Source of the DNA: Actinacidiphila glaucinigra
GTDB taxonomy: Bacteria; Actinomycetota; Actinomycetes; Streptomycetales; Streptomycetaceae
NCBI RefSeq assembly: GCF_900188405.1
Contig: NZ_FZOF01000001.1
Span: forward strand, 744,001 to 808,000
Length of the DNA stretch: 64,000 nt
Direction of reading: 5' to 3'
In this document: positions 1 through 7,941 of the stretch, piece by piece
Numbering within the stretch: the stretch's first letter is position 1
Layout of the letters: each line of letters opens with the position of its first letter
Position numbers and translations under genes: made by a program
Notes under the pieces: generated by a model
Told to the model about the DNA's origin: nothing
What the model saw: the letters and a program-made list of their open reading frames with translations, nothing else
Database searches by the model: none

Positions 1-855
1 GAACGGCTCACCGCGGACCAGGCCGCCGAACTGCTGGGCGACGCCGCCCCCAAGGCGCTGGGAGCGGACCCGCGCCGCGGCGTCGAGGTCGTCGCCGTAC
101 GCACGGTCATCGCCTCGACCGACGACAAGCCGCTCGACGCGCACGACGCCTACCTGCGCCTGCACCTGCTGAGCCACCGCCTGGTCAAGCCCAACGGCCA
201 GAACCTGGAAGGCATCTTCGGCCTCCTGGCCAACGTCGCCTGGACCTCCATCGGCCCGGTACCCGCCGGGAACATCGAGCGCGCCCGCCTCGCCGCCCGA
301 GCCGAGGGCCTGCACCTGTCGGTCTACGGCGTCGACAAGTTCCCGCGCATGACGGACTACGTCGTGCCCGCCGGCGTCCGCATCGCCGACGCCGACCGCG
401 TCCGCCTCGGCGCCCACCTCGCCTCCGGCACGACCGTGATGCACGAGGGCTTCTGCAACTTCAACGCCGGCACGCTGGGCACCTCCATGGTCGAGGGGCG
501 CATCAGCCAGGGCGTCATCGTCGGCGACGGCTCCGACATCGGCGGCGGCGCCTCGATCATGGGCACCCTCTCCGGCGGCGGCAAGTCCGTCATCTCCATC
601 GGCGAGCGCTGCCTCCTCGGCGCCGAGGCCGGCATCGGCATCTCCCTGGGCGACGACTGCGTCGTCGAGGCCGGCCTCTACGTCACGGCGGGCACCCGGG
701 TCTGCCTGCCCGACGAGACCATCGTCAAGGCCAAGGAGCTCTCCGGCGCCGACAACCTCCTCTTCCGCCGCAACTCCATCACCGGCACGGTCGAGGTCCT
801 CCAGCGCACGGGCTCGTGGGGCGGGCTGAACGAGATCCTGCACAGCCACAACTGA
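1..855 (+). CDS. dapD: 2,3,4,5-tetrahydropyridine-2,6-dicarboxylate N-succinyltransferase, 5' end outside window
   Basis: This enzyme transfers succinyl from succinyl-CoA to tetrahydrodipicolinate in the succinylase branch of diaminopimelate and lysine synthesis (cytoplasm). The reading frame is already open at base 1, so the start is missing; 284 residues are visible, a little short of the roughly 320-330 of the actinobacterial family. The visible part has the family's alpha/beta N-terminal section ([20 protein letters not shown]) and then hexapeptide repeats of a left-handed beta-helix (for example [19 protein letters not shown] and [19 protein letters not shown]). It ends just before a strong bidirectional terminator. 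Identification is confident. Confidence 0.95.
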   Translation, partial: ERLTADQAAELLGDAAPKALGADPRRGVEVVAVRTVIASTDDKPLDAHDAYLRLHLLSHRLVKPNGQNLEGIFGLLANVAWTSIGPVPAGNIERARLAARAEGLHLSVYGVDKFPRMTDYVVPAGVRIADADRVRLGAHLASGTTVMHEGFCNFNAGTLGTSMVEGRISQGVIVGDGSDIGGGASIMGTLSGGGKSVISIGERCLLGAEAGIGISLGDDCVVEAGLYVTAGTRVCLPDETIVKAKELSGADNLLFRRNSITGTVEVLQRTGSWGGLNEILHSHN

Positions 856-923
856 CCGCGCGCGGCGTGCCGGGTGCCGTGCGCGGCACGCGGCCGTGAG
901 CCTGCGGCCGTGTCGGCCGTCCG

Positions 924-965
924 ACGAGCGCCCTCCCATGGCCGGTGGCCCGGGAGGGCGCTCGT
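924..965. terminator. bidirectional terminator between dapD and the DUF4279 gene
   Basis: A perfect 14-bp inverted repeat (ACGAGCGCCCTCCC at 924-937, complement at 952-965) encloses a 14-base loop. It lies between two convergent genes and can serve both. There is no T-tract, as is usual in Streptomyces. Confidence 0.8.
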
Positions 966-969
966 GCGT

Positions 970-1428
970 TCAGCGCCCGTCCGGGCCGGAGGCCGTGTCG
1001 TACTCGTCGACATCGAGCTCGGCGCCGACGGCGGCGAGGAAGTCCATGACCTCGCGGTCAAGGTGCCAGCCGAAGAGATTCGGGCTCTGCGGGGCTTCCG
1101 GGAGGTTCTGAGTTGCGTCGTCGAAGTAGCGCACGACCTGAAGCACTGCTCCGCCGCCTTCGGCAGCCAGGCGGCCGGCGAGTTCGGCTATGCGGTCGGT
1201 GTGGGGCCGCAGCCTTTCGAGAACCCGGGCGATCTGCTCGTCCACGCACAACCCCGGGTCCGCGCAGGCGACCTCCCAGGAGTGGTCGACCGGGACGACC
1301 GTCGGCCCGGCGAGGCGGCTGCCCCGGACCGACACCTTGTCAGGGCTGATGCCAAGCTGCTCGGTGATCTCTTGTGCCGGGGTGTGGCGGCTGAACAAGG
1401 CGAAGTAGACGTACTGGCGCACGGGCAT
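970..1428 (-). CDS. DUF4279-family protein
   Basis: A 152-residue soluble protein. The start (YVYFALFSRHTPAQEITEQLGI followed by a short basic stretch and a Trp near residue 48) matches the DUF4279 pattern, in which an aromatic-rich first strand precedes a P-x-E-I-T-x-x-L-G-I segment. There is no signal peptide or membrane segment. Function is unknown; members of this family are often seen beside toxin-immunity genes, which is family knowledge and not shown here. It is convergent with dapD and divergent from the small gene at 1482. Confidence 0.65.
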   Translation of the reverse strand: MPVRQYVYFALFSRHTPAQEITEQLGISPDKVSVRGSRLAGPTVVPVDHSWEVACADPGLCVDEQIARVLERLRPHTDRIAELAGRLAAEGGGAVLQVVRYFDDATQNLPEAPQSPNLFGWHLDREVMDFLAAVGAELDVDEYDTASGPDGR

Positions 1429-1481
1429 CCGCGCGATGCTACCCCCGAGCTCGGATGACGCCGGTTCAAGGGGAGGGCAAG

Positions 1482-1847
1482 GTGGGCGTGTACGTCTCCG
1501 TCAGGGGGTGGCTGGAGTGCGACGAGCAGCAGCTCGCCGCCGTCCGCCAAGTGATCGCGGACCATTCCGACGGGCACTACAGCGACGGCTGGGGCTTTCC
1601 GGCCCGACACTTCAACTGGACCTCGTACGTCTTCTACGGCGGCGACGTCCGTGTGTCGGCCGTGGACTGGTTCATGGACCAACTGCGGGCGATGGCCGCG
1701 ATCCCCGCGTCCGACGAGGACGGGGACCGGGTCCGTGGGCTCTTCGTGGCCAGTGGCGAGGTGGCCGGGCAGGTCGAGTGGCAGGTGCGGGGCGGATCGG
1801 TGACGACCCGGCCCACTGAGGCCGGTCTTGCCTACCTGGCCGAGTAG
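1482..1847 (+). CDS. small conserved hypothetical protein
   Basis: A 121-residue protein that I do not recognise. I prefer the GTG at 1482 over the ATG at 1455 because GGGGAGGG (1470-1477) sits just before it; the ATG has no ribosome site. Its sequence is rich in aromatic residues (GVYVSVRGWLECDEQQ, HYSDGWGFPARHFNWTSYVFYGG) and ends in a beta-rich region (GQVEWQVRGGSVTTRPTE). The general look, small, acidic and single-domain, resembles orphan immunity proteins, but this is only an impression. It is divergent from the DUF4279 gene. Confidence 0.6.
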   Translation: MGVYVSVRGWLECDEQQLAAVRQVIADHSDGHYSDGWGFPARHFNWTSYVFYGGDVRVSAVDWFMDQLRAMAAIPASDEDGDRVRGLFVASGEVAGQVEWQVRGGSVTTRPTEAGLAYLAE

Positions 1848-1951
1848 CGCAGGGCCGTCGCACGTCACTGGGACGGTCGGCACGGCGGCAGGGCGGTGCG
1901 CCATGTGAACGGCTCCCCGAGAAGACGCGGTGACCGGGACACCGGCGTCGG

Positions 1952-2434
1952 TCACGTCGCAGAGGGGGCGGGCGGGAGGGGGAGCCGCAGGACGATCTCG
2001 CCGTCGTCGATGTCCCCGGTGGGTTCGAAGCCGAACTTCCGGTAGAAGGGCCACGGCTCGCCGTCGCCGGGCTCGTAGCTGGTCAGCAGTTCCGTGGCGC
2101 CGTCCGCGCGGACCAGGTCGGCGATCAGCGTGAGCACCTCGCGGCCGATGCCGTGCCCCTGGTACCGCTTGTCGATCAGGAGCCGCCAGATGAAGTGCCG
2201 CCCCCGGTACGGGCCGGACGGCGGCTTCCACGACAGCATCACGAAGCCGACCGGTTCGTCGCCGCGGTACACGGCGCGGTACCAGGGACTGGCGTCCGGC
2301 ATCTTCGCCGCCTGCTTCAGCGACAGGGACACGGAGGCGACGAACTGCTTCTGCCTGTGCCGGACGCGGAGGGCGCGGACGGCCTCCCGGTTGTCGTCGG
2401 TGATCTCCCGGAGGTGCACACCTGGGGACGTCAT
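1952..2434 (-). CDS. GNAT-family N-acetyltransferase, spermine/spermidine acetyltransferase-like (BltD type)
   Basis: A 160-residue acetyl-CoA-dependent acetyltransferase. The acetyl-CoA pyrophosphate loop is visible as RYQGHGIG in motif A (near residues 102-109), followed by the motif-B tail WPFYRKFGFEPTGD. The opening ITDDNREAVRALRV and the SLKQA region resemble the Bacillus polyamine acetyltransferase BltD; the substrate here is inferred only. The ATG at 2434 is chosen because GGGAAAGGG precedes it; an upstream in-frame extension to 2548 has low-complexity sequence and no ribosome site. Confidence 0.8.
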   Translation of the reverse strand: MTSPGVHLREITDDNREAVRALRVRHRQKQFVASVSLSLKQAAKMPDASPWYRAVYRGDEPVGFVMLSWKPPSGPYRGRHFIWRLLIDKRYQGHGIGREVLTLIADLVRADGATELLTSYEPGDGEPWPFYRKFGFEPTGDIDDGEIVLRLPLPPAPSAT

Positions 2435-2773
2435 GCCACACCCTTTCCCGCATCCGGCGATCTCCCCGTGCGTACGCCTCGCCGAGGACGCCAGGCCGGA
2501 CGTCCTCGCAGCGTAAGCGGCCCGGGCGGGTCGGGGCGGCTCTGGCACGCCGGGCGCCGGGTCGCCCGCGTGCGGCGGCGGTCGTGGACCTCATGCGGAT
2601 CTCCGGTCTGATGCCGCAGGGCGTCGGCCCCCATGCGGAGGACGTGGTCAGCGCGGTGTCGTACCGCCGGGGCGAAGGCGAGGGCTTGGGTGGGGCTGGT
2701 TGCCTGGGGCACCATGTGACCCGCGGGGTTCGTGGTGTGGGGCGGCCGGGGGCCGCAGGGGAGGGAGCGCGTC
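2435..2773. other. intergenic region without a recognisable gene
   Basis: This 339-base stretch lies between the divergent GNAT and rhomboid genes and must hold both promoters. I see no convincing promoter hexamers, no tRNA fold and no ORF with a plausible ribosome site and protein-like composition. Confidence 0.5.
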
Positions 2774-3508
2774 ATGGGTGGGGCGGAGCGGGACGGTTCG
2801 GGCCCGGGGGCCGTACGTCCGGAGGAGATGATCGCGGAGGCGCGGAAGGCGTTCTTCGTGGTGTTCGGCTTCCTGGCGGTCGTCTGGCTGCTGCAGGTGG
2901 CCAACTACACGGGCCACTACGCGCTCTCGCGGGACTACGGGGTGGTCTCCAGCGACGTCGGCACGCTGCCGAACGTCCTGACCGCGCCCTTCCTGCACTG
3001 GAGCTGGGCGCACATCGAGAGCAACTCCGGTCCGCTGTTCGTCTTCGCCTTCCTCGCCGCGTACCGCGGGGTGGGCCGCTTCCTCGCGCTGAGCCTGCTC
3101 GTCGCGGTGACCAGCGGCCTGGCGGTGTGGTTCTTCGAGCAGGGCAACGCCGACACGGTCGGCGCCAGCGGCCTGATCTTCGGCTACTTCGGCTACGTCG
3201 TGGTGCGCGGGCTCTTCGACCGGCACCTGATCGACACCCTCATCGGCATCGTGATGGCGGCGTCCTTCGCCTACATGCTCACGGTGGCCGTGCCGGGGAC
3301 GCCGGGTGTGAGCTGGCTGGGTCACCTCGGGGGACTGGTCGGCGGCCTGGTGGGGGCCTGGCTCTTCCGTGACCGGCGCGTTCGCGGCGACCGCCCGGCC
3401 CGCCGGGGCGGCGGCGGGCCCGCCGTGACGCGCGGCGACGCCCCGCTCCCCGCCGACAACCCGCGGGCCGATCTGCACAAGGAACTGGGCGACCTGGGGC
3501 TGCTCTAG
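2774..3508 (+). CDS. rhomboid-family intramembrane serine protease
   Basis: A 244-residue membrane protein with about six hydrophobic segments. The catalytic Ser is in GASG (Ser132 from the chosen start) and the catalytic His in WLGHLGG (His184), the dyad of rhomboid proteases; an Asn in HIESNSG (residue 84) fits the conserved oxyanion region after the first loop. The ATG at 2774 is preceded by GGGGAGGGAG. The C-terminal 45 residues are a charged, probably cytoplasmic tail. The substrate cannot be told from sequence. Confidence 0.9.
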   Translation: MGGAERDGSGPGAVRPEEMIAEARKAFFVVFGFLAVVWLLQVANYTGHYALSRDYGVVSSDVGTLPNVLTAPFLHWSWAHIESNSGPLFVFAFLAAYRGVGRFLALSLLVAVTSGLAVWFFEQGNADTVGASGLIFGYFGYVVVRGLFDRHLIDTLIGIVMAASFAYMLTVAVPGTPGVSWLGHLGGLVGGLVGAWLFRDRRVRGDRPARRGGGGPAVTRGDAPLPADNPRADLHKELGDLGLL

Positions 3509-3514
3509 GCCCCC

Positions 3515-3534
3515 GCCGGCCCGTACGGGCCGGC
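3515..3534. terminator. bidirectional terminator
   Basis: A perfect 20-bp palindrome (GCCGGCCCGTACGGGCCGGC) fills the 26-base gap between the convergent rhomboid and mannosyltransferase genes and would fold into a hairpin in either transcript. Confidence 0.7.
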
Positions 3535-5268
3535 TCAGATCCAGGTGCTCAGCCACATCCGGGCGTGCCAGTCGTCGTAGGGGATCGTCCGCCCGGTGTA
3601 GATCGGGAAGAAGTAGATGAAGTTCCAGACGATCAGCAGGACGAGCACGCCCGCGGCCACCACCCCGTAGGTGCGCCGGCGTTCGGTCGCGCCGGGCCGG
3701 CCGATGAGCGCGCCGAGCGCCATGGCGACGGCGAGGCAGAGGTAGGGGAGGAAGACGACGGCGTAGAAGGAGAAGATGGTGCGGTTCTGGTAGTGGAACC
3801 ACGGCAGGTAGCCCGCCACGACCGCGCACAGGACGGCCCCGGCGCGCCAGTCGCGGCGCAGCGCCCAGCGGTACAGCAGGTAGGCGAGGGCGAAGCAGGC
3901 GGCCCACCACAGCAGGGGCGTGCCGAGGGCGAGGATCTCCCGCGAGCAGTTGGCGACGCCGCAGCCGTCCTGCCCCTGCTTGGGGGACTCGTAGAAGAAG
4001 GACACGGGACGGCCGAGGACCAGCCAGCTCCACGGGTTGGACTGGTAGGGGTGCGGGTCCGACAGGCCGACGTTGAACTGGTAGACCCCGTACTCGTAGT
4101 GCCACAGGCTGCGCAGCGGTGCCGGGATCCACGACCACGTGCCGCCGCGGCCGTCGGCCCAGTGCCGGCCGTAGCCGTCGTCGCTGAGGAACCAGCCGGT
4201 CCAGGTCACGAGGTATGCCACCACGGCGACCGGGACGAGGGACAGGAAGGACCAGCCGAGGTCGCGGCGGAGCACCGCGCGGTAGGGGCGGCGGGCTCCG
4301 GCCAGACGCCGGGCGCCGACGTCCCAGAGCACGGTCAGCAGCACGAAGAACGCCAGGTAGTACAGGCCGTTCCACTTGACGGCGGAGGCGAGGCCGAGGA
4401 GCACGCCGGCCGCGAGCCGCCAGGGCCGGGGGCCGGTTCCCGCGCGGGCGCCGGTGTCCTGGTCGGGACCGGCGAAGCCGTCGATGCCCACCGGGAGGGC
4501 CGCGGCGAGCCGGGCCCGCGCGCGGTCGCGGTCGATCAGCAGGCAGCCGAAGGCGGCCAGCACGAAGAACATGACGACCACGTCGAGGAGGGCGACGCGG
4601 CTCATCACGAAGTGCAGGCCGTCGACCGCCATCAGCCCGCCGGCCAGGCAGCCGAGCGCCGTGGAGCGGAACAGGCGGCGGCCGATGCGGCACAGCATCA
4701 GCACCGACAGGGTGCCGAGCACCGCCGCCATGAAGCGCCAGCCGAGCGGGTTCAGGCCGAACATCCACTCGCCGAGCGCGATCACCCACTTGCCCATCGG
4801 CGGGTGCGCCATGAAGTGGCCGGTCTCGGAGAGGGGGATGACCTGGGGGTCTCCCAGGATCTGCGGGTCCGAGACCTTGCGGTCGGGCCAGCCGCCCTCG
4901 TAGCCGAGCCGGAGCAGGGACCAGGCGTCCTTGGCGTAGAACGTCTCGTCGAAGACGATCGCGTGCGGGCTGCCGAGGCTCACGAAGCGCAGTACGCCGG
5001 CGAAGACGGCGACCAGGACGGGGCCGAGCCAGCCCATGGCCCGTGCGGCACGGTACGCCCGCGCCGGGCCTAGGCCCAGGGCCTGCCACGTGCGGGTGCC
5101 CGGCTCGGGGAAGGGCGGGACCAGCCGCTCGCGGGTGTCGGTCCGGGGGCGTGGGCTGTGGCCGAACCGGCGCAGTCGCAGCGGCCAGTCGGCGGCGGTC
5201 GCCGCCCGGGGGTCGCCGGCGTCGTCGTCGGTGCGGTCCGGCGTAGCGGTGTCCGTCGTCACCCGCAC
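3535..5268 (-). CDS. pmt: dolichyl-phosphate-mannose--protein mannosyltransferase (GT39)
   Basis: This integral membrane glycosyltransferase moves mannose from polyprenyl-phosphate-mannose to Ser/Thr of secreted proteins. The 577-residue product has a roughly 70-residue charged N-terminus and then many membrane segments. The Asp-Glu pair of the GT39 family is present in the first periplasmic loop (HAIVFDETFYAKDAW), and the RxxW-type region GKWVIALGEWMFGLNPLGWR follows. The start is a GTG at 5268; a second GTG two codons on (5262) has better spacing to a TAGGA sequence and may be the real start. Streptomyces Pmt glycosylates secreted lipoproteins and phage receptors in known strains. Confidence 0.92.
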   Translation of the reverse strand: MRVTTDTATPDRTDDDAGDPRAATAADWPLRLRRFGHSPRPRTDTRERLVPPFPEPGTRTWQALGLGPARAYRAARAMGWLGPVLVAVFAGVLRFVSLGSPHAIVFDETFYAKDAWSLLRLGYEGGWPDRKVSDPQILGDPQVIPLSETGHFMAHPPMGKWVIALGEWMFGLNPLGWRFMAAVLGTLSVLMLCRIGRRLFRSTALGCLAGGLMAVDGLHFVMSRVALLDVVVMFFVLAAFGCLLIDRDRARARLAAALPVGIDGFAGPDQDTGARAGTGPRPWRLAAGVLLGLASAVKWNGLYYLAFFVLLTVLWDVGARRLAGARRPYRAVLRRDLGWSFLSLVPVAVVAYLVTWTGWFLSDDGYGRHWADGRGGTWSWIPAPLRSLWHYEYGVYQFNVGLSDPHPYQSNPWSWLVLGRPVSFFYESPKQGQDGCGVANCSREILALGTPLLWWAACFALAYLLYRWALRRDWRAGAVLCAVVAGYLPWFHYQNRTIFSFYAVVFLPYLCLAVAMALGALIGRPGATERRRTYGVVAAGVLVLLIVWNFIYFFPIYTGRTIPYDDWHARMWLSTWI

Positions 5269-5346
5269 ATCCTAGGGACGTTGTCGGATTGTCATACCGG
5301 CACCCGTGTTTGAGGGGCCCCGCGGCGGGCGTCGTGCCGGCCGCGC

Positions 5347-5937
5347 TCAGACGACCGGTGCCCGGTGCAGGTCCAGCGGACGGATCCCCGCCTCGTCGAA
5401 GCGCCGCTCCAGCGCCTCGGTGCCGTGCTCGCGGCGGAAGGCGATCTCGGACGAGGTCACCGGCAGCAGCCACAGCAGACGGGCGTGGCCGTCCGGCAGG
5501 TGGCAGACCTCCAGGTCGGGGCCGTGCAGGTACGGGAGGCTGACCAGGATGTGGTCGCAGGCCGAACCCGGTACCCAGGGTTCGCCGACGGGGAGGCTGT
5601 GGCCCACGTCGAGCGGGTGCGGCCGGGGACCGCAGTGGTAGTGGGCGGTCATGGCGATCAGGTCCGCGAAGCGGGGGTCGGGGACCGGGGCGGTCAGGAC
5701 GAACTCCACCCCGTGGCCGTCGCGGGCGCCCCGGGACCAGCAGCCGGCCGTCACATAGGTCCAGTGGTCGCCGCGGGGACCCGGACCCACCTCGATGACA
5801 CGCAGGTCGGGAACCGTGCCGCGGCGTCCGTCGCCCAGGTCGTGGGCGGCCGTGCCCACCGGGTGTCCCGCGAAGAACTCCCGCACGTGCCGGTCGAGCG
5901 CCTGGTGCGCCTCGCTCGTCGTCATGGCGAGGATCAT
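5347..5937 (-). CDS. suppressor-of-fused (SUFU) domain protein
   Basis: A 196-residue cytoplasmic protein with a bacterial SUFU-type domain covering almost its whole length: IEVGPGPRGDHWTYVTAGCW, a VEFVLTAP strand, a glycine/proline-rich LPVGEPWVPGSACDHILVSLPYL segment and a C-terminal VTSSEIAFRREHGTEALERRFDEAGI helix. Bacterial members are often immunity-like; the role here is unknown. Two starts are possible, ATG 5937 and ATG 5925, and neither has a strong ribosome site. The longer reading upstream to 6177 is Arg/Pro-rich and unlikely to be translated. Confidence 0.75.
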   Translation of the reverse strand: MILAMTTSEAHQALDRHVREFFAGHPVGTAAHDLGDGRRGTVPDLRVIEVGPGPRGDHWTYVTAGCWSRGARDGHGVEFVLTAPVPDPRFADLIAMTAHYHCGPRPHPLDVGHSLPVGEPWVPGSACDHILVSLPYLHGPDLEVCHLPDGHARLLWLLPVTSSEIAFRREHGTEALERRFDEAGIRPLDLHRAPVV

Positions 5938-6257
5938 GGCAGGCGCCGCGCGGGGCGGCGCGTGGGGGAAGCCGTGCGCCCTGTCGCGCACCGGTGCATC
6001 CGCGGGGCGTGGGCCGCCGCGGCGTGCGCACCGGCCGCCGGCTCCGGCGGTGGGGCGGAAGTGACACCGCTGACGGATGGAACCGCGGTGCGCGTTCCGC
6101 GGGCCCGCCCACTCCCGGCAATGCCGACAACTCGTGCGTCCGTCGCGGTAATGGCGGGTGACGGAAAGCCGAAGCACGCCCGCCGGGCGCCCACACGTCT
6201 AGGCTGGTGCTGCGCGTTCAGGCGCCCCCCGGACACCGCTGCATTGGAGACCCCGCC

Positions 6258-7787
6258 ATGGCCGCTGACCGCCTCGAATTGCCGCCGGTGAGGCTGCTGC
6301 CCGAGGAGGAGCTGGCGCGGCTCGCACTCGCCGTGCCGCTCCTCGACCGCGCGGTACGACTGGCGCGCTGGTGCGCGCCGCACGTGACCGTGGACGCCAT
6401 GGGGGAGCTGACCGCGCAGGACGTCCCGCGCGCCGTCCGCGAGCTGGGCCTGGAGGAGCAGCCGGACGGCCCGGCGGACGCGGCTCAGGCCTGGGGCGTG
6501 GCCGTGGACGCCGGACTCGTCGACCTCGACATCGAGGACGAGGACGAGGACGACGAAGAGGCCGCCGCCGGGAGCGTGGCCCTGGACGAGCCCGCGGGGC
6601 GCGCCGTGCCCGGCGCGGCGCTGGGGCGGCTGGACGCGGGCGGGCCGCGCGAGGTGCTGGAGGTGTGGCTGGCCGCACTCGACACGGCGCTGGCCGAGGC
6701 CGCGACCCCCGACCTCGACGGCCTGTTGGAGGAGCTGGGCCCGGACGGCGAGGTCGACCTGGGCAGCCTGGACTGGGACCCGGAGGAGGAGGCCGAGTTC
6801 CTCGACGGCGCGCTCGCCAACCTCTACCTCTTCACGGCCATGGAGGACTCCGGCGGCGACGCCAAGGACGCCGTGCCGCTGCCGGTCCTGGCCGCCTCCC
6901 TCGTCGTCCCCGAGGACGTGGAGGAGCCGAGCGACGCCCTGCTGGAGGACGTCACCGAGGTGATGATGCGCCTCGACGAGCACTTCCGGCTGCTCACGAC
7001 CATCGGGCTGCTGGAGTACCAGCCGCTGGACGAGGCCCTGATCGAGGAGGCCGAGTCCGAGGACGACGGGCCCGCCGAGACCGCGGCGGTCTTCCCGGAG
7101 GAGATCGGGCCCGAGGAGGTCTCGCGCTACGGCCTGGTGCGGCTGACCCCGCTGGGCGTGTACGGCGTACGTTCCCGGATGGCCGACGCCGGCATGCACG
7201 CCCCGGTCGCCGGCGACCTGGCGGGTGAGCCGGCCGCCGTCCTCCTGGAGGCGCTGTTCCAGTACCCCGACCAGATCGCCCGCCGCGAGGCCGACGCGTG
7301 GCTCGGCAACCGCAAGCCGTACGACGCGGCCCGCGAGCTGCTGGAGGCGGCGCGCGGCGAGGACCGCAACGCGCCCGGCCGCCGCCTGGTCGCCCAGCAG
7401 ACCCTGAGCCTGCTCGGCGACGAGGCCGAGCCGGCCCTGCGCGAGGTCCTGGCGGACCGCCAGCTCGGCGGACTGGCCCGGGTCTGGCTGACGGAACGCG
7501 AGGCGGCGGACGTCCCCGCCCCCGACGAGGACATGATCTTCTGGCTCACCGTCGACACCATCGCCGCCCAGCTCGACGCCGACGACGACCCCGAGTTGCT
7601 GCGCGAGCTGGTCACCGACCTCGTCGCCCGGCACGACGGGTTCTTCACCGCCGCCTGGCGGGTGGACCACCCGGCGACCGCCGACGTCCTGGAGGCCATG
7701 GGCCGCATCCACCCCGACAAGCGACTGGCCAAGGAGGCGCGCAAGGCCGCGTTCAAGGCCCGTTCGGCGGGAACCGCGGCGCCCTGA
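6258..7787 (+). CDS. conserved hypothetical acidic protein
   Basis: A 509-residue, strongly acidic, soluble protein of unknown function. The ATG at 6258 follows TTGGAGA. Features that can be seen are a poly-acidic run near residues 90-105 (DLDIEDEDEDDEE), long stretches rich in Ala, Leu, Asp and Glu, and a C-terminal third made of helix pairs that look like HEAT/ARM-type repeats (AVLLEALFQYPDQIARREAD, RRLVAQQTLSLLGDEAEPAL, ADVLEAMGRIHPDKRLAKEA). No enzymatic motif or membrane segment is visible. Such repeats usually mediate protein contacts; that is inference. Confidence 0.75.
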   Translation: MAADRLELPPVRLLPEEELARLALAVPLLDRAVRLARWCAPHVTVDAMGELTAQDVPRAVRELGLEEQPDGPADAAQAWGVAVDAGLVDLDIEDEDEDDEEAAAGSVALDEPAGRAVPGAALGRLDAGGPREVLEVWLAALDTALAEAATPDLDGLLEELGPDGEVDLGSLDWDPEEEAEFLDGALANLYLFTAMEDSGGDAKDAVPLPVLAASLVVPEDVEEPSDALLEDVTEVMMRLDEHFRLLTTIGLLEYQPLDEALIEEAESEDDGPAETAAVFPEEIGPEEVSRYGLVRLTPLGVYGVRSRMADAGMHAPVAGDLAGEPAAVLLEALFQYPDQIARREADAWLGNRKPYDAARELLEAARGEDRNAPGRRLVAQQTLSLLGDEAEPALREVLADRQLGGLARVWLTEREAADVPAPDEDMIFWLTVDTIAAQLDADDDPELLRELVTDLVARHDGFFTAAWRVDHPATADVLEAMGRIHPDKRLAKEARKAAFKARSAGTAAP

Positions 7788-7866
7788 ACCGCCCGCCGGC
7801 CCCGCGGGGAGGGGCGCGGCGGAGGCCCGAACGTCTCGGGGAATGGGCGTCGGAATGTCCCGCTCA

Positions 7867-7888
7867 GTTCAACTCCCGTTCGCCGTGG
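7867..7888 (+). promoter_or_regulatory. putative PHO box (PhoP site) upstream of phoX-type gene
   Basis: Two adjoining 11-base direct repeats, GTTCAACTCCC (7867-7877) and GTTCGCCGTGG (7878-7888), match the architecture of the Streptomyces PhoP box, whose units follow GTTCACC with 11-base spacing. It sits 54 bases before the start codon of a secreted phosphatase, where phosphate control would be expected. The second unit is degenerate. Confidence 0.6.
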
Positions 7889-7941
7889 GACGGGAGCGTG
7901 ACTGCGGCAGAGCAGTGACCTTGTGGCCCCAGGAGAGAACG

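Noticed and set aside
2560..2660. A possible tRNA-like fold on the minus strand
   Set aside because: The stems do not form a cloverleaf and the T-loop GTTCRA sequence is missing.
2648..6196. A very long minus-strand open frame of over 1,100 codons
   Set aside because: It is an Arg/Pro/Ala-rich shadow across the rhomboid, mannosyltransferase and SUFU genes, which have clear domains in other frames.
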